A stretch of 30,389 bases of DNA, taken from the NCBI GenBank assembly GCA_023418535.1, contig JAEZZN010000041.1:1-30389 (forward strand). Direction: 5' to 3'. How positions within the stretch are numbered: the stretch's first letter is position 1; each line of letters starts with the position of its first letter. The notes beneath the pieces are model-generated. The model worked only from the letters and a program-made list of their open reading frames with translations. It made no database searches and had not been told where the DNA came from. This document shows positions 17,482 through 26,060 of the stretch, piece after piece. Origin of the DNA: Bacillota bacterium (GTDB taxonomy: Bacteria > Bacillota_A > Clostridia > Tissierellales > Peptoniphilaceae). The position numbers were made by a program, and so were the translations under genes.

Positions 17482-17594
17482 GAAATACAATCTTAAAATA
17501 CACCAGAAACAAAGTTAGAAATTAGCAAATAATAAAAGTATTATAAAAATATAATAAATATGTAAAAAATAACATGTAAAAGTATGATAAATGC

Positions 17595-17622
17595 TTGAAA
17601 TATGGCTTATATATGTTATAAT
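17595..17622 (+). promoter_or_regulatory. Promoter of the HU gene
   Basis: TTGAAA (17595-17600), a 16-base spacer and TATAAT (17617-17622), about 40 bases before the ATG. A small palindrome, cagtt-aatta-aactg (17630-17644), lies in the leader. Confidence 0.75.
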
Positions 17623-17662
17623 GAAAATACAGTTAATTAAACTGAATATTTAGGAGGAATTT

Positions 17663-17941
17663 ATGAACAAATCAGATTTAGTAGCACAAATTGCTGCAAA
17701 AAGTGGATTAACAAAAGTTGATTCAACAAAAGCTTTAGAAGCATTATTAGATTCTGTAAAAGAAGCTTTAGTTAGTGGGGATAAAGTACAATTAGTTGGA
17801 TTTGGTACATTTGAAGTAAGAGAAAGAAAAGCAAGAGAAGGTAGAAATCCTAGAAATCCTGAAGAAGTTATTCATATACCTGCTTCAAAAGCTCCAGTAT
17901 TCAAAGCTGGTAAAACATTAAAAGAAGCTGTTAATAAATAA
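17663..17941 (+). CDS. hup: HU family nucleoid protein
   Basis: 92 residues, the standard HU length. It is a small dimeric protein that bends and compacts DNA. The family signature is clear: MNKSDLVAQIAAKSGL at the start, LVGFGTFEVRERKAREGRNP leading into the beta-arm, and PASKAPVFKAGKTLKEAV at the end. The arm tip has RNPRNPEEV in place of the more common RNPQTGEE, a minor variant. It has its own promoter, AGGAGG before the ATG and a terminator, as expected for an abundant protein. It is most likely the sole HU; IHF-type divergence is not seen. Confidence 0.96.
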   Translation: MNKSDLVAQIAAKSGLTKVDSTKALEALLDSVKEALVSGDKVQLVGFGTFEVRERKAREGRNPRNPEEVIHIPASKAPVFKAGKTLKEAVNK

Positions 17942-17954
17942 TAGCATATTTCCG

Positions 17955-17984
17955 CGGTTAAGATTTGTTCTTAGCCGTTTTTTT
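17955..17984 (+). terminator. Terminator of the HU gene
   Basis: A nine-bp stem cggttaaga/tcttagccg (one G-U pair) with a five-base loop, followed by T7, 13 bases after the stop. Confidence 0.85.
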
Positions 17985-18010
17985 ATTTTAGAATTTTTAT
18001 TATTTGCTAC

Positions 18011-18055
18011 AGGGATATAATATATTTTACATTATTCCTATAGGGGTATAATATA
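18011..18055 (+). promoter_or_regulatory. Duplicated promoter/operator-like element before the MMPL transporter
   Basis: The 14-mers agggatataatata (18011-18024) and aggggtataatata (18042-18055) differ at one base and start 31 bases apart, three helical turns. Each contains TATAAT. The second copy is preceded by ttcctat, giving cctataggggta around the -10, which resembles the CCC...GGGG operators of CsoR-type repressors. Promoter use and repressor are inferred. Confidence 0.45.
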
Positions 18056-18099
18056 GATGATAGATTAAATATAATATTTAAAAGGTATTAGGTTGTGAA

Positions 18100-20148
18100 A
18101 TGAAGAAAGTATCAAATTTTATAATAAAACATTATAAATTAATATTAATTGTATTTACATTGCTTACTGTAATAAGTGGGGTTATGACATTTGGAGTTAA
18201 AATAAATTATTCCATACAAGGATATTTACCAGACGACTCAGAGACTATACTTGCATTAGATAAAATGAAATCGGAGTTTAAAGAACCACTTCCAAATCTC
18301 AGAGTTGTTTTAAAAGGGAAATCTGTATCTGAAGTATTAGAGTATAAAGATAAACTTGAAGAACTAGATGATGTAAAACTAGTACTTTGGATAGATACTA
18401 TGGAAAACCCTTATATGCCAGTAGAGCTTATAGATGAAAATCTTAAAAATATGTATTACAAGGATGGTAATGCACTACTAGATGTTGCAGTGGTGTCATC
18501 AAATTCAAAAACATCATTAGATAAAATCAAATCAATATTGCCAGAAGAAACAGCATATGGGGGATCTCTAGTTGAAGAAGTAGCAGCCCAAAACTCGGTT
18601 ACAAGTGAAGTTGCTCAAATAACAATTTTTGCTGTTCCAGCAGCTTTATTGATATTAACTTTATCAGTGAGTTCATGGATTGAACCATTATTACTTCTTG
18701 TCTCAATAGCTGTAGCCGTGATATTAAATATGGGGACAAATATATTACTTTCAGAAGTTTCATTTATTACACAAGCGATTACGGCTATATTACAATTAGC
18801 GGTTTCAATGGACTATGCAATATTTCTAATGCATGAATTCCAACACCAAAAAACATTAGTTGAAGACGAAGATGAAGCACTCAAGAGAGCTATCAAAATT
18901 TCAGCGTCTGCAATAGTTTCATCTGCTCTTACAACAATATTTGGATTCTTAGTATTGATATTTATGAGATTTGGATTAGGAAAAGACCTTGGTTTAGTAT
19001 TAGCAAAGGGTATAGTTTTCAGTTTAATTTCAGTAATATTATTCTTACCTGCATTGATTAAATTGTCAATGAAAGTGATAAACAAGACAAAACATAAAGA
19101 TTTTTTACCAAATTTCAAACCAGTTTCTAAGTTTATTGTTAAATATAGAAATTTAATATTGGTAATTTTATTAATAGTTCCAATTGCATTTATAGGTCAA
19201 TCTAGAAATGCTTTTACTTATGGTATGGGGCAATATCAAGAAGGAACAAAAGAAAGCATTGATGAAGAATTTATTCAAGAAACATTTGGGCAAAATATTC
19301 AAGTTGTATTACTTGTACCAAGAGGAAATTTAGTAAAAGAAAATAATTTAATAAATGAATTGAAAAAAAGTCCGTATATAACTTATGTTCAGTCATATAC
19401 GGAACAAGTAGGTAAGGAATTACCTACAGAAGTTACACCATCATATGCTATCAGTTCACTTTTAAGTGAGAATTATTCAAGAATAATTTTAAACACAAAT
19501 ACAAAGACTGAGGGAGAGGTAACTTTCGAGTTTGTAAATAACTTAAAAGATACTGTTTCAAAATATTATACAGATTATGAAATTTTAGGTGAATCTGTTT
19601 CAATGGAAGAAATGTCAAAAATTATTCAAAAAGACAATAGAGTAGTTAATATATTGGCGATAGTTTCAATTGCTCTTGTAATACTATTTAACTTTAAATC
19701 ATTATTATTACCATTGATTTTAGTATTTACAATAGAGGCGTCTATTTGGATAAATCTATCAATTCCATATTTCACAAACACGAACTTAAGTTTTATAGGT
19801 TATCTAGTTATTTCTTCTATACAACTTGGTGCTACTGTTGACTATGCAATACTATATACAAATAATTATCTAGAGTTTAGAAAAAAAATGGGCAAGAAAG
19901 AAGCCCTAATTGAAACTGGAGCAAAAGTATATGGATCATTGATGGCTCCAGCTTTAATACTTACAGTTGCAGGGATATTACTTTCAATAATATCTTCTAT
20001 AACTTTAGTATCCGAACTTGGTACGGTGCTTGGTAGAGGAGCATTCTTATCCTTCTTACTTGTAGTTGTTTTATTACCAGAACTATTATATATATTTGAT
20101 AATTTAATTGAGAAAACAATGTATAAACCAGATTTTAAAAAGGAGTAA
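18100..20148 (+). CDS. MMPL/RND-superfamily membrane transporter
   Basis: 682 residues with two halves, each one membrane helix, a large outside domain and a five-helix bundle, about 12 helices in all. The first helix is near 14-33 and the large outside loops are about 34-185 and 370-515. The proton-relay-type Asp-Tyr motif is present in both halves: SMDYAIF (Asp238) and TVDYAIL (Asp581). MMPL proteins use proton motive force to export lipids, siderophores or amphiphiles. The substrate here is unknown. It is coupled to the next gene, whose ATG lies four bases past this stop with GGAG inside this gene's last codons, so the two products very likely work together. The ribosome site is weak (AGG about 12 bases upstream). 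Confidence 0.88.
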   Translation: MKKVSNFIIKHYKLILIVFTLLTVISGVMTFGVKINYSIQGYLPDDSETILALDKMKSEFKEPLPNLRVVLKGKSVSEVLEYKDKLEELDDVKLVLWIDTMENPYMPVELIDENLKNMYYKDGNALLDVAVVSSNSKTSLDKIKSILPEETAYGGSLVEEVAAQNSVTSEVAQITIFAVPAALLILTLSVSSWIEPLLLLVSIAVAVILNMGTNILLSEVSFITQAITAILQLAVSMDYAIFLMHEFQHQKTLVEDEDEALKRAIKISASAIVSSALTTIFGFLVLIFMRFGLGKDLGLVLAKGIVFSLISVILFLPALIKLSMKVINKTKHKDFLPNFKPVSKFIVKYRNLILVILLIVPIAFIGQSRNAFTYGMGQYQEGTKESIDEEFIQETFGQNIQVVLLVPRGNLVKENNLINELKKSPYITYVQSYTEQVGKELPTEVTPSYAISSLLSENYSRIILNTNTKTEGEVTFEFVNNLKDTVSKYYTDYEILGESVSMEEMSKIIQKDNRVVNILAIVSIALVILFNFKSLLLPLILVFTIEASIWINLSIPYFTNTNLSFIGYLVISSIQLGATVDYAILYTNNYLEFRKKMGKKEALIETGAKVYGSLMAPALILTVAGILLSIISSITLVSELGTVLGRGAFLSFLLVVVLLPELLYIFDNLIEKTMYKPDFKKE

Positions 20149-20152
20149 AGAT

Positions 20153-22558
20153 ATGAAAACAAAAAAAATAATATCAAAAGCATTTTCATTGGTATTAGCT
20201 TTTATTTTCTTCTTTTCATTTCCATTAAATGTATTTGCTAAAAATACTAATAAAGAAGAAATAGTCTATATATCAACAGATTTAGATGGTTCTATAAAAG
20301 GAACTTATGTTGTAAATTCATTTGACTTAGATAAAGACACTTCTATTTTAGATTATGGTAAATACGATAGTGTAACGAATTTAACAAATGAAAATGAAAT
20401 AAAAGTGAAAAATGATGAAATAGCAGTAGATGGAAATAAAGGAAAATTCTTTTATCAAGGAGATAATCCAGGTAAAGAATTACCTTGGATAATAGATATA
20501 AAATACTATAACGAAGGTAAAGAGTTAAATGCGAATGAGATTGCTGGTAAAGAAGGAAAAATCGAGATAAAAGGACATATTTATCCTAACAAAAAAGCTA
20601 ATCCCATTTACTCAGAATACTATTTAGGACAATTATCTATGAATATTGATTCTAAAAAAGCTGTAGTAACTGAATCTGAAGGGGCAACACTTGCATATCA
20701 AGGAAGTATTCAAATACTTAATTATACTGTTTTACCAAAGAAAGAATTAAAGTTTAATATAGTAACAAATGCTACAAGCTTTGAAATGCAGCCATTTTCA
20801 TTTTCAGCAATTCCATTTAATATGGATTTTGATTTACCAGATATGGGAAAATTCACAGGTGAAATATCTCAGTTAGAAAATGCGATAGCTATGCTTGGTG
20901 ATGGTACAACTAGATTAAATCAAGGAGTATTTTCACTTAAAGATAATGCTAATCTTCTATTCGATTCTTTAGGAAGTATAAATAGTGGAATTCGTCAATT
21001 TGCTGATGGACAAAGAGAATTAGCAGATGGTTCAAAACAATTTGAAAACGGATTAAAACAATATTCAGTAGGAATAGATAAATTAACTAGTGAATTATCA
21101 CAATTATCAGGCGGAATGAATGATTTAAAATCAGGATTAAATCAGCTTAAAAATGGTAATGATGAGTTAAAAGATGGAATGATTGAATATACAAAAGGTA
21201 TTGAAGAATATACCGATGGTGTATCACAAATATATGAAGGTCATTTACAATTTACTGATGGTATAAAAAAGATGGTTTCAGAATCTAAGCAATTAGTTGA
21301 TGGAGGAAATCAATTAGTAGACGGTTCAAAACAAATATTGGAAGGACTATCAATAATTGATAAAATTGATTTATCAGAAAAAATCACACTTGAAGACTTG
21401 AAAAAACTAGAACCAATAGTGGACCAAATTGTAAAATTCTGGGACGATGTAAAAAAAGAAATAGAAGAATTAACATCAGAAGATGTATTAGTTGCTTTGA
21501 CTACTGCAAAAGGAATATTGGAAAACAGTATATTAAATATTGAAAAAATACAAAAAGATTTAGATATAGACAATATACTATCAAATATAGGAATACAAGA
21601 TCCTGAAAATCCAGACGTAGTTAAAATAATTGAGTATATTAAAAAAGTAAATGAGAACTTAACACAAGTAAAACAAGAACTAGATAGAGTTCTTAAATTT
21701 ATAGAACTTTATACAAATAATGAAGAAAATTTAGAAAAATTAGTAGAATATATCGAACAATATAATAAAGAGATAAATGAAAAATTAAAACCATTGAAAG
21801 ATGCGTTGGATAACTATAATCCAGAAGATGCATATAATGCAATAATTAAAATATCAAATTTTGGAAAACAATATGAACAATTCCATAATGGGTTAATTCA
21901 ATATACAAATGGTACTAAAGAATTAGTCAATGGAATAAATAATCAATTACTTCCAGGAAGTGAAAAGTTTGATCAAGGTCTTGGAGCCTTATCTAAGAAT
22001 GGTTCAACTATTGTCAATGGCGGTAATAGAATTTCAGATGGTATGATTGAAGTTTCAAAAGGACTAAGTTTAATAGTTTCTAAATTAGACTTCGGCGGAG
22101 ATATGTCCCAAGTATCAAAATTGAAATCTGGGATGGATGCTCTAGTTGGAAATTATTCTAAAATATCAAATGGACAATTAGAACTTGCAAATGGAGCAGA
22201 TGCACTTGCAGATGGTCTAAGTGAATATCGTAATGGTTTTGGAATGTTTAGTAATGGAGTAGGACAATTTGCAGATGGTGTAGATGAATTATCACAAGGT
22301 GCAAATACTCTTAAAAACGAAACTCAAGGCATGACAAAATTGATGGAAGAACAAATTGACGAAGCTATGAGTGCTTTCAAAAAAGAAGGTTTCAAACTTG
22401 AAAGTTTTGTAAGTGAAAAGAATACAAATATACAATTGGTACAATTTGTATATATTTCAGACTCTATAACAGTTGTAAAAGAAGATGAAGCACCAATAGA
22501 AACAGAAGAACTTACATTCTGGCAAAAACTTTGGGATATAATTACTTTCTGGGATTAA
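20153..22558 (+). CDS. Secreted LxxG heptad-repeat protein, partner of the MMPL transporter
   Basis: 801 residues. The frame is open from 20108, but AAAGGAG sits before the ATG at 20153 and only that start gives a signal peptide (MKTKKIISKAFSLVLAFIFF, cleavage near FAK). A beta-rich domain (about 30-235) is followed by long runs of seven-residue repeats of pattern xxxLxxG, e.g. QFADGQRELADGSKQFENG, in two blocks (about 236-397 and 566-724) separated by a charged helical segment (400-565). The same repeat type occurs in YhgE/Pip-like proteins, but here no membrane bundle follows. The end TFWQKLWDIITFWD is aromatic and could touch the membrane. There is no LPxTG. It probably forms an extracytoplasmic stalk or sheath for the transporter; this is inference. 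Confidence 0.8.
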   Translation: MKTKKIISKAFSLVLAFIFFFSFPLNVFAKNTNKEEIVYISTDLDGSIKGTYVVNSFDLDKDTSILDYGKYDSVTNLTNENEIKVKNDEIAVDGNKGKFFYQGDNPGKELPWIIDIKYYNEGKELNANEIAGKEGKIEIKGHIYPNKKANPIYSEYYLGQLSMNIDSKKAVVTESEGATLAYQGSIQILNYTVLPKKELKFNIVTNATSFEMQPFSFSAIPFNMDFDLPDMGKFTGEISQLENAIAMLGDGTTRLNQGVFSLKDNANLLFDSLGSINSGIRQFADGQRELADGSKQFENGLKQYSVGIDKLTSELSQLSGGMNDLKSGLNQLKNGNDELKDGMIEYTKGIEEYTDGVSQIYEGHLQFTDGIKKMVSESKQLVDGGNQLVDGSKQILEGLSIIDKIDLSEKITLEDLKKLEPIVDQIVKFWDDVKKEIEELTSEDVLVALTTAKGILENSILNIEKIQKDLDIDNILSNIGIQDPENPDVVKIIEYIKKVNENLTQVKQELDRVLKFIELYTNNEENLEKLVEYIEQYNKEINEKLKPLKDALDNYNPEDAYNAIIKISNFGKQYEQFHNGLIQYTNGTKELVNGINNQLLPGSEKFDQGLGALSKNGSTIVNGGNRISDGMIEVSKGLSLIVSKLDFGGDMSQVSKLKSGMDALVGNYSKISNGQLELANGADALADGLSEYRNGFGMFSNGVGQFADGVDELSQGANTLKNETQGMTKLMEEQIDEAMSAFKKEGFKLESFVSEKNTNIQLVQFVYISDSITVVKEDEAPIETEELTFWQKLWDIITFWD

Positions 22559-22589
22559 AAATATTTCAGTATTTTATATACTAATATAT

Positions 22590-22680
22590 AAAACACCTAT
22601 AATTTGACCTGAACCCCAAAATCCGGAATACGGATGGAAGGTTTCAGGTTATTTCTAACATAGATTATAGGTGTTTTTTA
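22590..22680 (+). terminator. Terminator of the MMPL/LxxG operon with a nested palindrome in its loop
   Basis: The 14-bp perfect outer stem (22590-22603 with 22664-22677) ends in a T-run. The 60-base loop contains the 47-bp element at 22605-22651. The architecture is the same as at 8462-8553. Confidence 0.75.
22605..22651. repeat. 47-bp palindromic mini-element, TGACCTGAA...TTCAGGTTA, in a terminator loop
   Basis: The ends TGACCTGAA and TTCAGGTTA are inverted repeats with one mismatch. The centre holds another hairpin, atccg-gaata-cggat (22621-22635). On the minus strand it contains TTTTGGGGTTCAGGTCA, comparable with TTTTTGGGGTCA at the end of the element at 8486-8529. No protein is encoded. 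Confidence 0.5.
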
Positions 22681-22779
22681 TTCATTAATTATATTAGAGT
22701 TGAAAATACTTGTATAGTATAATCAAATATATATATTATTGATTTAGATGATACATAGAATCAAATGAAAGGGAGTTTT

Positions 22780-23985
22780 ATGGACAGAGATATCTTACAT
22801 ATTGACATGAATAATTGTTTTGCTTCAATAGAGATAAAATTAAATCCGAGTCTAAAGGGGCTTCCTATTGTTGTGTCAAGATCTGATGGAGAAAATAGCG
22901 GAATAGTGCTTGCAAAATCACAAGAAGCTAAGAAATTTGGTATAAAGACTGCAGAAACCATTTGGCAAGCTAGAAAAAAATGTAAAGATATTGTGATTGT
23001 ACCACCTCATTATGATGAATATAAGAAGCATTCAATTTGGGCTAGAGAAATATATTATTCATATACAAATCAGGTTGAACCATTTGGATTAGATGAAGCA
23101 TGGCTTGATGTTACTGGTTCAAAAAGATTATTTGGGACATCTGAAGATATAGCTCATGAATTAAGAAATAAAATAAAAAACGAACTAGGAATTACAGTAA
23201 GTGTTGGCGTTAGCTTTAATAAAATATTTGCAAAACTTGGTTCTGATATGAAAAAGCCGGATGCAGTCACTGTAATTAATAAAGAAAACTTTAAGGATAA
23301 AGTATGGCCATTAAATGTTGATGCAATGATTGGTATAGGCGAATCTACAAGAAAAAAATTAAATGAAAATGGAATATTTACACTTGGTGATCTTGCAAAA
23401 TCTAATAAAGAAAATATTGAAAAATTAATTGGGGTATCTGGAGAAAAGATTTGGATACAGGCAAATGGTCTTGATGATACTCCAGTGAGAGATTTCTATA
23501 CTAGAGAAGATATAAAATCTATAGGTCATGGAAATACTTTTTCGAAAAATCTTGAAACTTTTGAAGAGGTTAGAAATGAATTTCAAAAAATTGCCATTGT
23601 GATAGGAGATAGACTTATAGAAAATAATCTTGAAGCTATGGGCATTCAAATAAGGGTAAGAGATAATCAAATGAAGACGCATAGTTTTCAAGAAACTTTA
23701 AAATATTCTACTTTTTCTTCTATAGTTATCAGAGATAAAGCTATTAAATTATTTAATAATTATAAATGGATTAATCCAATAAGGTTTTTAGAAATAAGAG
23801 CAATAAATCTTACAAAAGAATCAAATATACAAACTAATTTATTTGAGACATTTGATGATGCGATTAAAAAATCAAAAGTTGATAAAGCTATTTTTGATAT
23901 TAAAAGTCAATTTGGAGAAATAATTACATTTGGTTCGCTTAAGAACAAAAACGATATAGAAGAAGATAAAGATATTGACAATTAA
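22780..23985 (+). CDS. dinB: Y-family DNA polymerase (DinB / Pol IV type)
   Basis: 401 residues. An error-prone translesion polymerase. The frame opens at 22765, but AAAGGGAG lies inside that extension, so the ATG at 22780 (MDRDILHIDMNNCFASIE) is the start. Metal ligands are Asp9, Asp105 and Glu106 (FGLDEAWLDVTG). Phe14 takes the steric-gate position in DMNNCF. The finger has GIVLAKSQEAKKFGI, the palm VSVGVSFNKIFAKLGSDMKKPDA, then helix-hairpin-helix motifs (IGIGESTRKKLNENGIFTLGDLAK) and the little finger (KSIGHGNTFSKNLE). The DMNNCF start differs from the common DMDAFYASVE of Pol IV. No C-terminal beta-clamp motif is obvious; QTNLFETF near residue 350 is the best candidate. Confidence 0.93.
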   Translation: MDRDILHIDMNNCFASIEIKLNPSLKGLPIVVSRSDGENSGIVLAKSQEAKKFGIKTAETIWQARKKCKDIVIVPPHYDEYKKHSIWAREIYYSYTNQVEPFGLDEAWLDVTGSKRLFGTSEDIAHELRNKIKNELGITVSVGVSFNKIFAKLGSDMKKPDAVTVINKENFKDKVWPLNVDAMIGIGESTRKKLNENGIFTLGDLAKSNKENIEKLIGVSGEKIWIQANGLDDTPVRDFYTREDIKSIGHGNTFSKNLETFEEVRNEFQKIAIVIGDRLIENNLEAMGIQIRVRDNQMKTHSFQETLKYSTFSSIVIRDKAIKLFNNYKWINPIRFLEIRAINLTKESNIQTNLFETFDDAIKKSKVDKAIFDIKSQFGEIITFGSLKNKNDIEEDKDIDN

Positions 23986-24007
23986 AATAGTTTTTAAAAC
24001 GAATATC

Positions 24008-24056
24008 TATGAAAAATAAAAGATGAGATTTAAATTATTCATTTAAAATCTCATCT
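24008..24056 (-). terminator. Helicase terminator whose stem includes the last codons
   Basis: On the minus strand the arm AGATGAGATTTTAAAT (24056-24041) pairs with ATTTAAATCTCATCT, and a T-rich tract (24020-24012) follows. The helicase stop (24037-24035) lies in the loop side, so the last codons (DEILNE) form part of the stem. Read on the plus strand it lacks a T-run. Confidence 0.75.
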
Positions 24057-25867
24057 AAAAACATAGATTTTTTAGTTTTCCTCATATATAAATATGATGG
24101 ATAATAGATATTTAAGGATTTTTTTGCACGAGTAATTGCAACATAAAAAAGTCTTCTTTCCTCTTCTAAAATATTTAATTCTTCTTTTTGCGATGAAGAA
24201 TATGCTGAAGGAAATTCATTTTCAATCATATCTATGATATATACATTATCAAATTCAAGACCTTTAGCTCCATGAATAGTTGATAAGGTTAAATTTGAAC
24301 TTTCCATAGAATGTGATTTTTGTAGTGATATTAAATCGACTACCTTATCTTCAAATTCCTTAACAGTTTTTATTCCCTTTGAAATATTTAGTAAAGTATC
24401 TATTATTCTATCAAAGGAAATCATAGACATTGAATTTCGTCTTGCAAGTTCTTCTAAATAAACATAATAATTCATTGAAAAAATAATATAGTTTATTGCT
24501 TTATCAAAATCCATATCAGAAATTTTATCTAGATGAAAAGATAAATCATATATTTTATCAATAAAAAATGAATTTAGTCCATCTACTTGTAAAAGACGTT
24601 TAATTATACTTTCTTCACTAGGCATTATTTTAATTTGATTTACGAAATCTCTTCTAAGAAAAAGATTGAATTTGTAATATATCCTTTCAAATAATGAAAT
24701 ATCATGTTGGTCTTTAGAAAAATTTATAGTGTCTTTCAAATCCGTAATTATTTGATTTGAGTAGAAAGCTAATTTTCCATCCTTTATATAGAAGTCAGTA
24801 TCTTTTGGAATTTGATTGATGATATTTATTGAAGAAATATTATTTCTATAAAGAATTGCACAATTTTCACCATTTTTAATATCTTCAAGTGCACTGTCAA
24901 TCACATGTTGAGCTTGTGTATAAGTTGTTTTGGTTTTATTTAGATTTATAATATTTCCTTTTTCCTTAGTGGCATTAATAGATTTTACATATCTCTTTTT
25001 ATTATTTCTAATTAATTTATTTGATATTTGAGCGATATTTTCAGTAAATCTATAATTATCTTCCATGAAGTAAATTTTAGCATCAGGATATACATTTTTG
25101 AAATCTAGTAATTGGCTAGAAGAAGCTCCTCTAAATCCATATATTGATTGATCATCATCTGCTACTATAAATAAATTATTTTTAGGTTGTGCAATTAGAG
25201 ATATTATCTTTAGTTGAACATATGATGTATCTTGACCTTCATCAATCTGTATATAGTCAAATTTGTTCTGAATATATTCCAATGCTTTCTTATTATTTTG
25301 CAATATTTTCAAAGATTCTAAAAGCATATCATCAAAATCTATTAATCCATTAGATTTTTTGAAACTTTCATATTCATTAAATATCTCAACAAATCCACTA
25401 AAAGCTCCTTGATACATTTTTTTATAGTCTTCATAATTCATCAAGGTGTTTTTCAAAAATCCAGAAACTCTAAAAAATGCTTCCAAATTTTCATCTGTAA
25501 TTTTTCTTTTTTTACGTCTTAGATATATTTGACTTACAATACTATATTTATTAAATTCCTTCGACGACTCTATTAAATTAATTTTATGTGGAGAAAAATA
25601 TCGTAAAATTCCATATGAAAATGAGTGTATAGTAGAAAATTTAGGTCCAATTTGATTATATTTTTCGTAATATCTATTTTCCATATCAAGAGCTTGAGAT
25701 TTTGAAAATGTCATTGCCAATATTCGATTGGGATCGACACCATTCTCTATAAGCTTGTTAATCCTTGCGAGTAATACTGTTGTTTTACCCGAACCGGGAA
25801 CAGCAAGTACAAGACAAGGACCTTCCATATGATTTATAGCTTCTATTTGTGATTTTGAATAATTCAT
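24035..25867 (-). CDS. UvrD/PcrA-like superfamily 1 DNA helicase, short form
   Basis: 610 residues, about 100 shorter than PcrA/UvrD; the C-terminal polymerase-binding tail is missing. Helicase motifs in order: SKSQIEAINHMEGP (Q motif), AVPGSGKTT with Lys28 (Walker A), TFSKSQALDMENRY (Ia), IDEGQDTS (Walker B, with Gly where DEAQD is usual), VADDDQSIYGFRGAS (III), MEDNYRFTENI (IV), STIHGAKGLEFDNVYI (V) and RRLFYVAITRAKKSLNIYY (VI). It unwinds DNA 3' to 5' by family; whether it acts in repair, replication restart or recombination is not evident. AAGGAG precedes the ATG. It converges on dinB, a possible DNA-damage pairing, though no LexA box was recognised. Confidence 0.9.
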   Translation of the reverse strand: MNYSKSQIEAINHMEGPCLVLAVPGSGKTTVLLARINKLIENGVDPNRILAMTFSKSQALDMENRYYEKYNQIGPKFSTIHSFSYGILRYFSPHKINLIESSKEFNKYSIVSQIYLRRKKRKITDENLEAFFRVSGFLKNTLMNYEDYKKMYQGAFSGFVEIFNEYESFKKSNGLIDFDDMLLESLKILQNNKKALEYIQNKFDYIQIDEGQDTSYVQLKIISLIAQPKNNLFIVADDDQSIYGFRGASSSQLLDFKNVYPDAKIYFMEDNYRFTENIAQISNKLIRNNKKRYVKSINATKEKGNIINLNKTKTTYTQAQHVIDSALEDIKNGENCAILYRNNISSINIINQIPKDTDFYIKDGKLAFYSNQIITDLKDTINFSKDQHDISLFERIYYKFNLFLRRDFVNQIKIMPSEESIIKRLLQVDGLNSFFIDKIYDLSFHLDKISDMDFDKAINYIIFSMNYYVYLEELARRNSMSMISFDRIIDTLLNISKGIKTVKEFEDKVVDLISLQKSHSMESSNLTLSTIHGAKGLEFDNVYIIDMIENEFPSAYSSSQKEELNILEEERRLFYVAITRAKKSLNIYYPSYLYMRKTKKSMFLDEILNE

Positions 25868-25989
25868 TTTAACTCCTTATATAGATTATATACCAATAAA
25901 AATATTTTTTTAAAATGCTTGAATTTAACACAAAAAATCATTAATAAAATGTAACAATGTTGGCAGTATAAATTCTCCGTATTCTGATA

Positions 25990-26054
25990 GACTATATATA
26001 ACAAACTGGCTATATCTAGGATATAGTCATCAGGCATCAAAATGCGTGAGGGGA
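25990..26054 (+). promoter_or_regulatory. Structured leader with alternative hairpins ahead of a small gene
   Basis: gactatat (25990-25997) can pair with atatagtc (26021-26028); alternatively ctatat (26010-26015) pairs with atatag (26021-26026), so the two folds exclude each other. A third hairpin, tca-g-gcat/caaa/atgc-g-tga (26030-26049), runs into the ribosome site GAGGGGA (26048-26054). It matches no riboswitch class I know. Confidence 0.35.
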
Positions 26055-26060
26055 AATTAT

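Noticed and set aside
20866..22325. LxxG repeats as a tandem DNA repeat or CRISPR-like array
   Set aside because: Periodicity is at the protein level (seven residues) with varied codons; there are no constant DNA repeats with unique spacers. No CRISPR array was seen anywhere in the window.
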